Below are positions 1 to 7,209 of a DNA stretch of 34,008 nt, piece by piece. Numbering within the stretch: position 1 is the stretch's first letter; each line of letters begins with the position of its first letter. Where the stretch lies: NCBI GenBank assembly GCA_028822385.1, contig JAPKDV010000010.1, forward strand, positions 1 through 34,008. The letters run 5' to 3'. The notes under the pieces are model-generated. The model was not told the origin of the DNA, did no database searches, and was given only the letters and a program-made list of their open reading frames with translations. The translations under genes and the position numbers were made by a program. The DNA is from Alphaproteobacteria bacterium. Lineage in GTDB: Bacteria; Pseudomonadota; Alphaproteobacteria; UBA6615.

Positions 1-355
1 GTTTGGCAAGCCGCGTTTGTATGTTGCGGCGTACGGCCGTTATGGTGTGAATAGTCCAAAATGATTGGATAAATACAATCACTCCTTTGAAGCAGAATAT
101 TGCAGCAAGAAGAAGCGCCACGGACAAAAAGTTGAATTGTATACTGGCAGCCGACATCGCTGTTTTGATTGCCTGCGAAAAGACGTTATCGTTACCCTCT
201 CCCATTGTGATTTGGAGAAGCGGCATGAGCGACACTATCCCCACAACGTCAAGCAGCCCGCTTAAGAGAATTAGCGCAATAAGCGTAGGTAAGCGCCAAC
301 CCGCAAAGCGGTAAAAGACCTTTCCGTAGAAGACTAGTTCCCGAAATTGGTTCAT
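1..355 (-). CDS. ABC-type exporter, N-terminal membrane part (partial, runs off the left edge)
   Basis: This is the first 118 codons of a minus-strand gene that continues past base 1. The translation begins MNQFRELVFYGKVFYRFAGW and has two hydrophobic stretches, at about residues 22-49 (with LLDVVGIVSLMPLL) and 76-106. The short amphipathic start followed by a membrane segment with a Gly-Leu-Leu-Asp-Val-Val-Gly-Ile pattern is typical of the permease domain of fused ABC exporters (MsbA type) found in glycan loci, which flip a lipid-linked sugar or glycolipid at the inner membrane. The ATPase domain would lie outside the window, so the family call rests on the N-terminus alone. The start is the last of three ATG codons in an 8-bp tandem repeat, and only this ATG opens the frame. 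It lies 29 bases after the stop of the kinase-like gene, so it is probably cotranscribed with it. Confidence 0.7.
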   Translation of the reverse strand, partial: MNQFRELVFYGKVFYRFAGWRLPTLIALILLSGLLDVVGIVSLMPLLQITMGEGNDNVFSQAIKTAMSAASIQFNFLSVALLLAAIFCFKGVIVFIQSFWTIHTITAVRRNIQTRLAK

Positions 356-370
356 TGGTTCATTGGTTCA
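347..370 (-). repeat. Three tandem copies of an 8-bp unit over the ABC exporter start
   Basis: TTGGTTCA occurs three times head to tail on the plus strand, which is ATGAACCA on the coding strand. Each unit carries an ATG. The first two (first bases at 371 and 363) each open only a three-codon frame, ATG AAC CAA TGA, whose TGA overlaps the next ATG. The third (355) opens the exporter gene. No convincing Shine-Dalgarno sequence is visible upstream. Confidence 0.85.
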
Positions 371-384
371 TAAGTATGTTCATG

Positions 385-1005
385 TTAGCCCATTCGTTCG
401 ATCGTGTTTACGATGTCGCGTGCGATAGGATTGGGCGCACGGCCAGCAACGTGAATTTCCTGATATGGAATACTTAGTCGTTCCAGAAGATTTTTTAATT
501 CGAATTGATACTCCCTAATCTGCTTAATCGATAATTCATCCTTGCGAGCATGAATTCTTTCTGGAGTATCAATTAGGAGAAACGTCATCTTTGGCTTTCG
601 CATCAGCCGGCAGGCTGCTCTAACCGAATTGACTTGATGTATTGGACGGTTGTGTAGCCGGAGATCGACTAAACGATCGTATACGTAGCGGTCGCTTATC
701 GCTATCTGATTGGAGTGGGAGGCGCTCCTAATCTCAGCCGAGAGGTCATGGGCGTATCTTATTTCGTCAATGCCCGCTATTAGCCAGGCCCGCAAGGAGG
801 TTGGTAGAAAACGCCACAGTCGACGTTGCCAGCTAGCCCTCTCCTGATTGACGTTGTGGACAGATGTCCCGGCGTCTGCCTTTTTGGCGCGGTGGTGAAA
901 GGCTTTCGTGGGGTGCCCACGATCATTCATAATTTCATACACGAGCGCTGCAACTGTCGATTTGCCGACTCCGTGACTTCCGCAAATTACAAAAAAATGT
1001 GTCAA
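385..1005 (-). CDS. Thymidylate kinase-like P-loop protein
   Basis: A 206-residue cytoplasmic protein with a Walker A motif near the start (GSHGVGKST, residues 9-17). At about residue 104 it has DRYVYDRLVDL, which resembles the DRYxxS signature of thymidylate kinases but lacks the usual Ser/Ala-Tyr-Gln continuation. A later segment, FLLIDTPERIHARKD, fits the lid region of nucleotide or small-molecule kinases. The length is near that of dTMP kinases (about 210). Because it sits in a glycan locus beside another P-loop protein, a kinase acting on a sugar or glycan intermediate is possible, but this is inference and the substrate cannot be read from the sequence. The likely start codon is TTG at 1005: an in-frame TAG lies five codons upstream and no ATG is available before the Walker motif. 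Confidence 0.65.
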   Translation of the reverse strand: MTHFFVICGSHGVGKSTVAALVYEIMNDRGHPTKAFHHRAKKADAGTSVHNVNQERASWQRRLWRFLPTSLRAWLIAGIDEIRYAHDLSAEIRSASHSNQIAISDRYVYDRLVDLRLHNRPIHQVNSVRAACRLMRKPKMTFLLIDTPERIHARKDELSIKQIREYQFELKNLLERLSIPYQEIHVAGRAPNPIARDIVNTIERMG

Positions 1006-1021
1006 GTTTTCAAACGACTAT

Positions 1022-2035
1022 TCAGGACTGAGCGCGCAGGCGCAATCGGATCCCCGCTGCAGCATCTGCGACACGCTGGCGCGACCCATTCAAGCGACGC
1101 CTCACGATGGTTCCCGGATACAGTAGGAAGTCGCCCAGACCGCGTACTAGAACAGGTGCCCGGGGTGCAAGTGAAAGGAGGAGAGTTAGATCCCAGCGGC
1201 TAAATTTGCCCGCAACGGCGTTAGCGATGCCTTTTAGTTCCTCCTCGCTTAGCAGTTTGTGCATGACGCCATCAGGGCCTCTGAAGCCTTCGGTAGCGTG
1301 GTAACTGAATGGTAGCTTGAAATCGAAAGCCCCGCGGACGGCGTCTATGTCCATGTCGAATGTATAGGCCATCCGGGACAACTCAGATGGATCGCCACGT
1401 GTGAGCGCGTTGACCGAGAACACAACGACGTCTTTGGGATAACGGAGGCGATGTTGCTCTGTGACTTTGCGTGACAGGCACCATTGGAATAGCAAATTCT
1501 GAAGGCGCCGACGACGGTCCTTCGGGGTTTCCGGATAGGCGCGCCAGAACAGGGCTTCAGTAACGGCTTCCTCGGGGGAGCGTTGCATGACCACAAGCTT
1601 CACTCCGGGAACCAACTTACGATATGCGGTGTAGCGTAGTTCCGGTAGAAGATCGAAAACAGCCCACCCCTTCTTACCTTGGTTAACGGCGTACCGATCC
1701 AGCAGCCAGGCAAATAATCCTATGGGGTTGTCTATGGAATCGGGCAGATCTTCGGCGAGGGTGTCGGCGTCAATTTCGAGATGGTCGCGTGGCCGTTCCA
1801 CCCTCGTGCGCAAAGCATCCACGTAGCGCGGTCGGTTCATATACTCCGTGAGCAGGCGTAGTCGCTGGTAGCGAAAGAACGGAAACCGACGCTGTAGATA
1901 GACGTGGAAGACCCCTTCTAACGGGAAACCGGAGATCGTGCGGGAATGGGCTTGTAGCGAATTGGCGAGCGTCGTTTTTCCGGATCGACCGGCACCTCCA
2001 ATCAGCCATGCTTGTGTGTTGAAAGTGTCGTTCAT
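1022..2035 (-). CDS. P-loop NTPase or sulfotransferase-like protein of unknown function
   Basis: A 337-residue protein opening with a clear P-loop, GGAGRSGKTTLANSL (about residues 13-27). The mid-region has AVFDLLPELRYTAYRKL followed by VKLVVMQRSPEEAVTEALFWR (about 125-165), where a strand ending in an arginine resembles the 3'-phosphate-binding strand of sulfotransferases. The rest is rich in charged helices, and the C-terminus is very basic. I do not recognise a named family. It could be a kinase or a PAPS-dependent sulfotransferase with an atypical loop. The start ATG at 2035 lies two bases after the stop of the CMP-sugar synthetase gene, and its own stop is 16 bases before the kinase-like gene, so it belongs to the same transcript. 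Confidence 0.6.
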   Translation of the reverse strand: MNDTFNTQAWLIGGAGRSGKTTLANSLQAHSRTISGFPLEGVFHVYLQRRFPFFRYQRLRLLTEYMNRPRYVDALRTRVERPRDHLEIDADTLAEDLPDSIDNPIGLFAWLLDRYAVNQGKKGWAVFDLLPELRYTAYRKLVPGVKLVVMQRSPEEAVTEALFWRAYPETPKDRRRRLQNLLFQWCLSRKVTEQHRLRYPKDVVVFSVNALTRGDPSELSRMAYTFDMDIDAVRGAFDFKLPFSYHATEGFRGPDGVMHKLLSEEELKGIANAVAGKFSRWDLTLLLSLAPRAPVLVRGLGDFLLYPGTIVRRRLNGSRQRVADAAAGIRLRLRAQS

Positions 2036-2037
2036 GG

Positions 2038-2739
2038 TTAGGGGGTGGACGTACCTTGGGGTAGATAGGCCTGCATAAGGATTTCGCAGAACCGAAGGTC
2101 TTCGGGTTCATCAATTTGGAAACTTTTCCAGAACTCTTGACGCCAGATTCCTATCTTTCCGTCCATTCTATTCCCGGAATTACGTAGTACATTTGGGGTG
2201 AATATCCAAAAAGATCCGTTTTCTAGAAACTGCTCGCTCTTTTTCTGACGCCGTTCGCGCCGCCGGTAGTCGTAGGTGTAGCTGTCTAAGCTGCCATCGG
2301 GTTGTGGTCGCCAGATGTTGAAATCCGGAATAGACGTAGCGGAGAAGAGGGAATCAAGTTTCTCTGCTTCGAATAATTCTAGTGCCCCGTCGAAATCTGC
2401 GGCCGTTCGTATTGGTGAAGTACACTGAGGTGCCACCATGCGTGTTACCTTGACGCCTTTTCCCTCAAGGATGTCGAGTGCATGAAGCCAGCCAGATTCC
2501 GAAGACGCGGCGCTATCTGCGATGTTGACAGGCCGTTCAATGGCGGACGCACCATAGGTTTCTCCGACTGACAGAATTTGAGGGTCGTCAGAACTTACCC
2601 ACACGGAATCGATATGTGCAGCATCACGGGCGTGTTGGATGGTCCATGCTACGAGCGGTTTTCCGCAGAAATTCTTAAGATTTTTCCCGGGGATCCCCTC
2701 CGACCCGCCGCGGGCTAGAATGACGGCAACATTGCTCAT
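2038..2739 (-). CDS. Acylneuraminate cytidylyltransferase family protein (CMP-ulosonic acid synthetase 1)
   Basis: A 233-residue protein expected to activate a nonulosonic acid with CTP, giving CMP-sugar and pyrophosphate. It begins with the family's nucleotide-binding signature, ILARGGSEGIPGKNLKNFCG (residues 7-26), then KPLVAWTIQHARDA and DSVWVSSDDPQI. The QCTSPIRTAADFDGAL segment (about 104-119) corresponds to the sugar-binding part. The length is normal for NeuA-type enzymes without an extra C-terminal domain. A good Shine-Dalgarno (AAGG) lies eight bases before the ATG. It follows the short NeuB gene by 19 bases, and together they look like a synthase plus activator pair for a second ulosonic acid, separate from the pseudaminic set. 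The true substrate (sialic-, legionaminic- or Kdn-like) cannot be settled from the sequence. Confidence 0.85.
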   Translation of the reverse strand: MSNVAVILARGGSEGIPGKNLKNFCGKPLVAWTIQHARDAAHIDSVWVSSDDPQILSVGETYGASAIERPVNIADSAASSESGWLHALDILEGKGVKVTRMVAPQCTSPIRTAADFDGALELFEAEKLDSLFSATSIPDFNIWRPQPDGSLDSYTYDYRRRERRQKKSEQFLENGSFWIFTPNVLRNSGNRMDGKIGIWRQEFWKSFQIDEPEDLRFCEILMQAYLPQGTSTP

Positions 2740-2758
2740 TGTATGACCTTGTCGCCGA

Positions 2759-3610
2759 CTAGGACCTGACGTCCTGTCTTAGTTTTTCCCTGGCCTCTAG
2801 TTCGGATTTACCCAAGACCTTCTCGCCGCTACCCAAGGCGTCGGGAATGGCGCTGACAGCAGCGACAAGACTGCGTAGCGCCTTGGTTTCTATGGACGCG
2901 GCTTGATCGGAACCATACATTGTTCGGTCGAGGGTCACGTGACGTTCGATGGATGTGGCACCAAGTGCGACAGCTGCAACACAGACGGTCACCAGACTGG
3001 TTTCATGGCCGGAATAACCGACATTAACGCCATAGCGCTCGCGGAGCATCGGGATGCAGAGCAGGTTAGCGTCTTCGGCCTGCATGGGATAAGTCGAATT
3101 GCAGTGCATGAGCTCGATCGGGCAATTTGCCTTGGTAAAAATTTCTACCACTTCGTCAATTTCCTCCAGCTTGGACATGCCTGTGGAGATGAAGGTCTTC
3201 TTCCCATCCTTGGCGGTTTCGCGCAGCAAAGGGAGGTGCCCGAGCATCGGTGAAGCGACTTTGTGGAAGGGCGGGTTGTATTTGCGTAGAAAATCTAGGC
3301 TACCGGGATCCCAGCATGACGCTGTCCATTGAAGACCCTTATTGCGACAATAGCTGTCAATCTCTTCATACTCGGCTTCACCGAATTCTAAGCCTTCCTT
3401 TTGCGCACGCTGGGTATTGCCCCATGGACTTTCACGCAGAAAGATTAGGTATTCCTGAGTATAGACAGCGTATATGGTGCGTTTCTGGAATTTTACTGCG
3501 TCGAAGCCGGCGTCTGCAGCAGAGTCTATTATTTCTTTGGCGATCGCTATGTCGCCATTGTGATTGATGCCAATCTCGGCAATCAAAAACGGTTTTTGAT
3601 TTGGTACCAT
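2759..3610 (-). CDS. NeuB-family ulosonic acid synthase lacking the SAF domain
   Basis: A 283-residue TIM-barrel enzyme predicted to condense phosphoenolpyruvate with a six-carbon sugar to form a nine-carbon ulosonic acid. Visible motifs are FLIAEIGINHNGD (8-20), DAVKFQKRT (38-46), FISTGMSKLEEID (about 139-151), GYSGHETS and SIERHVTLDRTMYGSDQA (about 232-249), which carry the two metal-binding histidines of the family. Classical NeuB and PseI are about 335-350 residues because they end in an antifreeze-like (SAF) domain that caps the partner subunit's active site. This protein stops just after the barrel and so lacks it. The start ATG has a good Shine-Dalgarno (AAGGA, six bases away). It is paired with the CMP-transferase gene downstream. 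A substrate other than ManNAc, such as a mannose-derived one giving Kdn, is possible but unproven. Confidence 0.85.
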   Translation of the reverse strand: MVPNQKPFLIAEIGINHNGDIAIAKEIIDSAADAGFDAVKFQKRTIYAVYTQEYLIFLRESPWGNTQRAQKEGLEFGEAEYEEIDSYCRNKGLQWTASCWDPGSLDFLRKYNPPFHKVASPMLGHLPLLRETAKDGKKTFISTGMSKLEEIDEVVEIFTKANCPIELMHCNSTYPMQAEDANLLCIPMLRERYGVNVGYSGHETSLVTVCVAAVALGATSIERHVTLDRTMYGSDQAASIETKALRSLVAAVSAIPDALGSGEKVLGKSELEAREKLRQDVRS

Positions 3611-3631
3611 GATGGGTCCTTTTTGAATTGT

Positions 3632-4513
3632 TTAGCCTTGCATAGTCTTGGGGGCGTCATTGAGCAACAGCCCGCTCTTTGAGAGACGTGCGCGCAGGGC
3701 AGCGGAAAGATGCGGACTGTAGGTGGGTCGGTCGAGGAAAAAGGCGCGATGATTGCGCGAATGCCGATTGTCGATCCCGAAAGACAGATAAATCGCATAT
3801 TTTGGTTCGGGTCCGCGGATAACGCCACCGGCGTGCATCACGCGCTGATCGAAGATGATGCAATCTCCCGGCTTCGCACGTAGCACATGCCGCCGGGCGG
3901 TCAGGAAATGATGAGACAACAAGTTGTTGCGACCGCGTTGGCGCAGAAATCCCCGCAGCTTATTCCAGATGACATATTCGGCGCGTGCAAGCTTGGTTTC
4001 CCGGCGGTGGCTGCCGGGCAGTATGACGAGTGACGAATTACTCTCGTTATGATCGGACAGATAGATCGCAACACGAACGACCCGGTATGGCTGCTTGCCT
4101 TCTTCCCAGTCTGGGCCGACCCCAAAGTCGCGGCAGGCATTGTCGCGATGCCAACGCCCGCCGGGCAGGTTGATGTGCAAATCCGAATGTTGGGTGTAGC
4201 GGATATTATCGCCGATAAGGGCGCGAACCGTTGCGATCAGGCGTTCGTTGAAAATTAGAGGCCAGAACGCTTCAGTCGTCGTTACGCCGTCGGCCAGTGT
4301 GTGGGTGGTTCCGGCAATCTGGGCTGCCGCATCCGGCTCTGCGGGAAAGTCGAACACAGTGTTAATCTGGTTGCGCCAATAAGCGGATTCCTCTGCCGCG
4401 AACAGGGGGCGCATCAAGTGGTAGCCTTCAAGCTTGAAAGCGGCGTGCTCGTCCGGAGTAATTATACGTAATTCGGATCCGTTTTTGGTGTCGATAGAGT
4501 GTTTGCTGCTCAT
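3632..4513 (-). CDS. Phytanoyl-CoA dioxygenase (PhyH) family oxygenase 1
   Basis: A 293-residue protein of the Fe(II)/2-oxoglutarate PhyH family. The metal triad can be placed: GRWHRDNACRD (about 118-128) supplies the HxD pair, and FDQRVMHAGG (about 220-229) supplies the distal histidine. LVILPGSHRRET between them is the usual PhyH turn (PGSH). Family members hydroxylate or otherwise oxidise small molecules or lipid- or sugar-linked groups. In glycan loci the substrates are mostly unknown. The start ATG at 4513 overlaps the stop of a small 47-codon ORF (ATGA), which suggests coupled translation. It lies upstream of the short NeuB/NeuA pair, so it may act on that sugar or on its acyl substituent (inference). 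Confidence 0.8.
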   Translation of the reverse strand: MSSKHSIDTKNGSELRIITPDEHAAFKLEGYHLMRPLFAAEESAYWRNQINTVFDFPAEPDAAAQIAGTTHTLADGVTTTEAFWPLIFNERLIATVRALIGDNIRYTQHSDLHINLPGGRWHRDNACRDFGVGPDWEEGKQPYRVVRVAIYLSDHNESNSSLVILPGSHRRETKLARAEYVIWNKLRGFLRQRGRNNLLSHHFLTARRHVLRAKPGDCIIFDQRVMHAGGVIRGPEPKYAIYLSFGIDNRHSRNHRAFFLDRPTYSPHLSAALRARLSKSGLLLNDAPKTMQG

Positions 4514-4653
4514 ATTGCTGGCTCACCAATAGGCGCCTCTAACATTTCTCCGCGCTGTATTAAACGCCGTAGAAGTACACTAAGGCCGATTAAGAATAAA
4601 ATAAGGGCCTGCTGCCGGTTTATCGGCCAGAAATTTTGAAGGCTTATGATCAT
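4510..4653 (-). CDS. Small single-pass membrane protein (47 aa), hypothetical
   Basis: The space between the two PhyH genes contains an open frame starting ATG ATC ATA and ending in TGA that overlaps the ATG of the next gene. The product has a polar lead (NFWPINRQQ), one hydrophobic segment (ALILFLIGLSVLL, about residues 16-28), then RRLIQRG and an acidic tail ending in EPAI. This is the shape of a single-pass inner-membrane protein with positive residues just after the helix. The same frame is open back to the TAG of the upstream PhyH gene, so the 60 codons after that stop form an uninterrupted in-frame extension. No Shine-Dalgarno is seen before the ATG. The overlap and composition favour a real gene, but no family is recognised. 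Confidence 0.45.
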   Translation of the reverse strand: MIISLQNFWPINRQQALILFLIGLSVLLRRLIQRGEMLEAPIGEPAI

Positions 4654-4692
4654 GGGAAATAAAATTTGCGAGCGGAAGTGCTGGTAAAGCTC

Positions 4693-5547
4693 CTATGTGA
4701 GCCGGGCGATCCGGCGTTGTTCCGGCGTCAATCTTGCGACTACTTCAGGGTGTAAACTTGGCGCGGTGTTAAGCTGAGTTGAGACCGGGTTGGGGGCCCG
4801 GAAAGCATAGTTCCAAGTGTCGCGACGCGGACCAGTATTTCGGTTTGCACGATGTGCAAGGTTAGTATCAATCATGGCGAGCGATCCGGCCGGTCCGCTG
4901 CATCTCGCAATATTTTTAGCGAGCGGCGCCTTTTTGCTGTTTAGCCTCGATTGTGATACGTCGTAGTGGAACGTCTTATGGCTGCCTGGGACGAAGAGGG
5001 TACACTGTCCATTCGATGGCACGTCGGTCATAAACAGAAATACTCTTACCTGTTTGCGTTTGCCGTCGTGGTGCCATTGGTTGGAACCGCCGTCTTTTAA
5101 TTTTGCAGGTTCGTATCGAGTTCCACCGGCACCGTTTAGTACCACTGGTTTACCCCAGTAATATTGCACTAGGGCTAGGATGCTTGGTTCGAGCGCCAGT
5201 TCGCTAAATAGCGCAGATTCTTGTAAACGTCCGGTTGCGATATGAGCGCCCTGTTCGGCTTTGGCCTGAGCGTTAAATGGATTCGTTTCCACTAACCGTT
5301 GAAACTCGATTCGCATCTCTAGAAGCTGTTTGGGGTCGAAAAAATTGGGAATGACCACAGCGCCATCGGCACACATGTCCTCGGCGTATTTAATAAAATT
5401 TGGAAGCCCCGCTCCCGCGGCGATCTTGCTGCGATAAGATGTGTTGGGCCGTTCGTGAACCTGCTTATCGTATTCGGCGCGCATAAGGCTGTATGCGCGA
5501 CGAGCCAATGGCTGCAGTGGGGTAGGGATAATTTCTTTTAATTGCAT
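4693..5547 (-). CDS. Phytanoyl-CoA dioxygenase (PhyH) family oxygenase 2
   Basis: A 284-residue PhyH-type Fe(II)/2-oxoglutarate oxygenase, diverged from the other PhyH protein in this locus. NQWHHDGKRKQVRVFLFMTD (about 156-175) holds the HxD metal pair, TLFVPGSHKTF is the PGSH turn, and MIDTNLAHRANRN (about 228-240) carries the distal histidine. The region before it, about residues 60-80 (ADGAVVIPNFFDPKQLLEMR), is the typical start of the PhyH core. The role is probably oxidation of a glycan- or acyl-linked group, with the substrate unknown. The gene and the sulfatase-like gene before it are noticeably more AT-rich than most neighbours. It ends in a single TAG, after which the same frame stays open for 60 more codons. 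Confidence 0.8.
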   Translation of the reverse strand: MQLKEIIPTPLQPLARRAYSLMRAEYDKQVHERPNTSYRSKIAAGAGLPNFIKYAEDMCADGAVVIPNFFDPKQLLEMRIEFQRLVETNPFNAQAKAEQGAHIATGRLQESALFSELALEPSILALVQYYWGKPVVLNGAGGTRYEPAKLKDGGSNQWHHDGKRKQVRVFLFMTDVPSNGQCTLFVPGSHKTFHYDVSQSRLNSKKAPLAKNIARCSGPAGSLAMIDTNLAHRANRNTGPRRDTWNYAFRAPNPVSTQLNTAPSLHPEVVARLTPEQRRIARLT

Positions 5548-5563
5548 AATAAATCTTAGCTTC

Positions 5564-5591
5564 AGTTTATGTATTTATATTTAAAGCTCAA
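5564..5591 (-). promoter_or_regulatory. Possible internal sigma70-like promoter before PhyH gene 2
   Basis: The 69-base gap between the sulfatase-like gene and PhyH gene 2 is strongly AT-rich. On the minus strand TTGAGC (5586-5591) and TAAACT (5564-5569) are 16 bases apart, a weak match to -35 and -10 boxes, with the ATG at 5547. The match is only partial, so this is tentative. Confidence 0.2.
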
Positions 5592-5616
5592 ATAGGGGTC
5601 TGCCTAGGGGTATTCG

Positions 5617-7203
5617 TCACTCAGGGTGTACCTCAGTGACGCCACCCATTTTGCTCTTGGAGCGGACGAAATACCGTTCGTGTTTTAGCTTTGGTGCACG
5701 CCCATTGATGCAAGAGAATACTAGCGGAAATGTGTTAATGGGCGACAGAGTAGAGTGAAATGAGTTGCGGCAGGCTGCTGGCAAGAGCATAGCGTTTAAA
5801 TTCGCAAGGCGTCGGATGGGTTCGCTGCCCTCGGCAGCTGTTTCTGGGTCAAAAACTGGCTCTCCTGGTATACGAAACTTGAAGCCGTGGTCTGATTGAA
5901 GAATAATTATCGGATTACTTGTATCTTCTTCCACGATCTTCTGCACGGCCTTCTCCAATGACTGGTTTAAACAGTGCGTGTCGATCGCGAACTGCGTTGG
6001 CTCATAGTAACCCTCGCCCACGTCTACAGTTCCGGTTATTCCTTTTAGGCGTTGACAAGTATTAGTGAAGCGCGGGGGTGCGTGCGGCGAAAGTATGTGT
6101 GCGAATAGAAAAAACGGGGCAGGTTGCGGTGCGTTTAAAGCAACCAAAATGTCCTCAACAAAGATATGGTCATAGCTAAATGCATTAGCGCTCACTCGGC
6201 GCAACACCCGGAATAGGGGGGTTAATTTTAGTATACTCAGTTGCACCGCGTTTAGTGGAATGCCTCCACTTGGCCGCGCGCGAATGCATCGGTTTTCAAG
6301 TCCTCCGCACTGAGTTTTAGCTGAGCCCGCGTAGGGCGCGTGAATGTAGTGATAGCCGAGCGCCTTAAAGTTTCTTACAACTGGGTTAAAACCAGATAGC
6401 ACGCTAACTTGGTCATTTGGGTCCGGTAAACCACCGTCAGGAAGTTGTCGGTATGACGAAGTGAGTGTTGTAGTTAGTGATAAAGTTGTATTGTCATAGT
6501 TGGAAAAACTCTTGTGCCCTATATTAAAACCTTTGTCCTCGAGGAACGTGAGGAACGGCTCATTGTCGTAGTTAAAATAGCGCGCGAGAGAATCTTTTCG
6601 AACATAGCCATCCAGTAAGAACCAATATACATTTGGTCGATTTTTCGATGTCTGTTGAGCATTGGCAACCCTTTTAGTGAATACCTTAGGGTTGTTTGAT
6701 CCAGTTATTGTAGCTCCATCTGCCATGAGTTGAAGTGCTGGCCAAGCAATTAGGGTTACAGCAACTACGTTGGTCAACATAAAGGCCGCCGGCCTCTTTG
6801 ACAGAGGCCATACAATGAATCCGGTCGCCACAAATACAAATAGCCATGAAGCGAGCCAGATAGTACCCAATCGAATATCGGCAAGAATTAGTAGATTTGC
6901 TAGGCCTCCATAACTAAAAAATACAACGTTAAGAAATCCAATACTAATAGCAATCCGTCTAAGCGGCCTGCCGTTTATAAGCCTCGTGGCTAGCAAAGTA
7001 ATAATAATGGCGATTACAAGCATAGAGGCCCATGGGAAAAGGACGTCCACAAGGCGGAGAATTTGGTCTCGGTTGTTGGCAAGAAATGCGACGAACGGCC
7101 AGCTTACTAGCAGTATCAACGGTACCATGCTGACGATGGCGTCCCTTAAATGGTTACCCGGCCTGTGCCTGAATGACTGAATACCGTTTGTTGTTTTAGT
7201 CAT
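5617..7203 (-). CDS. Membrane-anchored sulfatase/alkaline phosphatase superfamily protein 1
   Basis: A 528-residue protein with about five membrane segments in the first 160 residues (around 24-42, 57-73, 84-100, 103-131, 143-160). A periplasmic domain of the sulfatase/LTA-synthase fold follows. NVYWFLLDGY (191-200) gives the first metal-binding aspartate, the Thr/Ser-rich NYDNTTLSLTTTL (around 237-249) is where the nucleophile should lie, and ILQSDHGF (around 440) is the second metal site. The architecture matches enzymes that move phosphoglycerol or phosphoethanolamine onto surface glycans, but a true sulfatase is not excluded. It has a paralogue at 25809-27296 with the same motifs, including FLFAHILSPH. 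It starts six bases after the sulfotransferase gene. Base composition is more AT-rich than the surroundings. Confidence 0.75.
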   Translation of the reverse strand: MTKTTNGIQSFRHRPGNHLRDAIVSMVPLILLVSWPFVAFLANNRDQILRLVDVLFPWASMLVIAIIITLLATRLINGRPLRRIAISIGFLNVVFFSYGGLANLLILADIRLGTIWLASWLFVFVATGFIVWPLSKRPAAFMLTNVVAVTLIAWPALQLMADGATITGSNNPKVFTKRVANAQQTSKNRPNVYWFLLDGYVRKDSLARYFNYDNEPFLTFLEDKGFNIGHKSFSNYDNTTLSLTTTLTSSYRQLPDGGLPDPNDQVSVLSGFNPVVRNFKALGYHYIHAPYAGSAKTQCGGLENRCIRARPSGGIPLNAVQLSILKLTPLFRVLRRVSANAFSYDHIFVEDILVALNAPQPAPFFLFAHILSPHAPPRFTNTCQRLKGITGTVDVGEGYYEPTQFAIDTHCLNQSLEKAVQKIVEEDTSNPIIILQSDHGFKFRIPGEPVFDPETAAEGSEPIRRLANLNAMLLPAACRNSFHSTLSPINTFPLVFSCINGRAPKLKHERYFVRSKSKMGGVTEVHPE

Positions 7204-7209
7204 GTGGAA

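Noticed and set aside
65-314. Two plus-strand ORFs of 66 and 75 codons near the left edge
   Set aside because: They are shadows of the minus-strand ABC exporter frame, which has coherent membrane segments and runs off the window; the plus frames look compositionally random.
826-1203. Plus-strand ORF of 125 codons across the two P-loop genes
   Set aside because: It is antisense to conserved Walker-motif coding sequence and spans the junction between two real genes.
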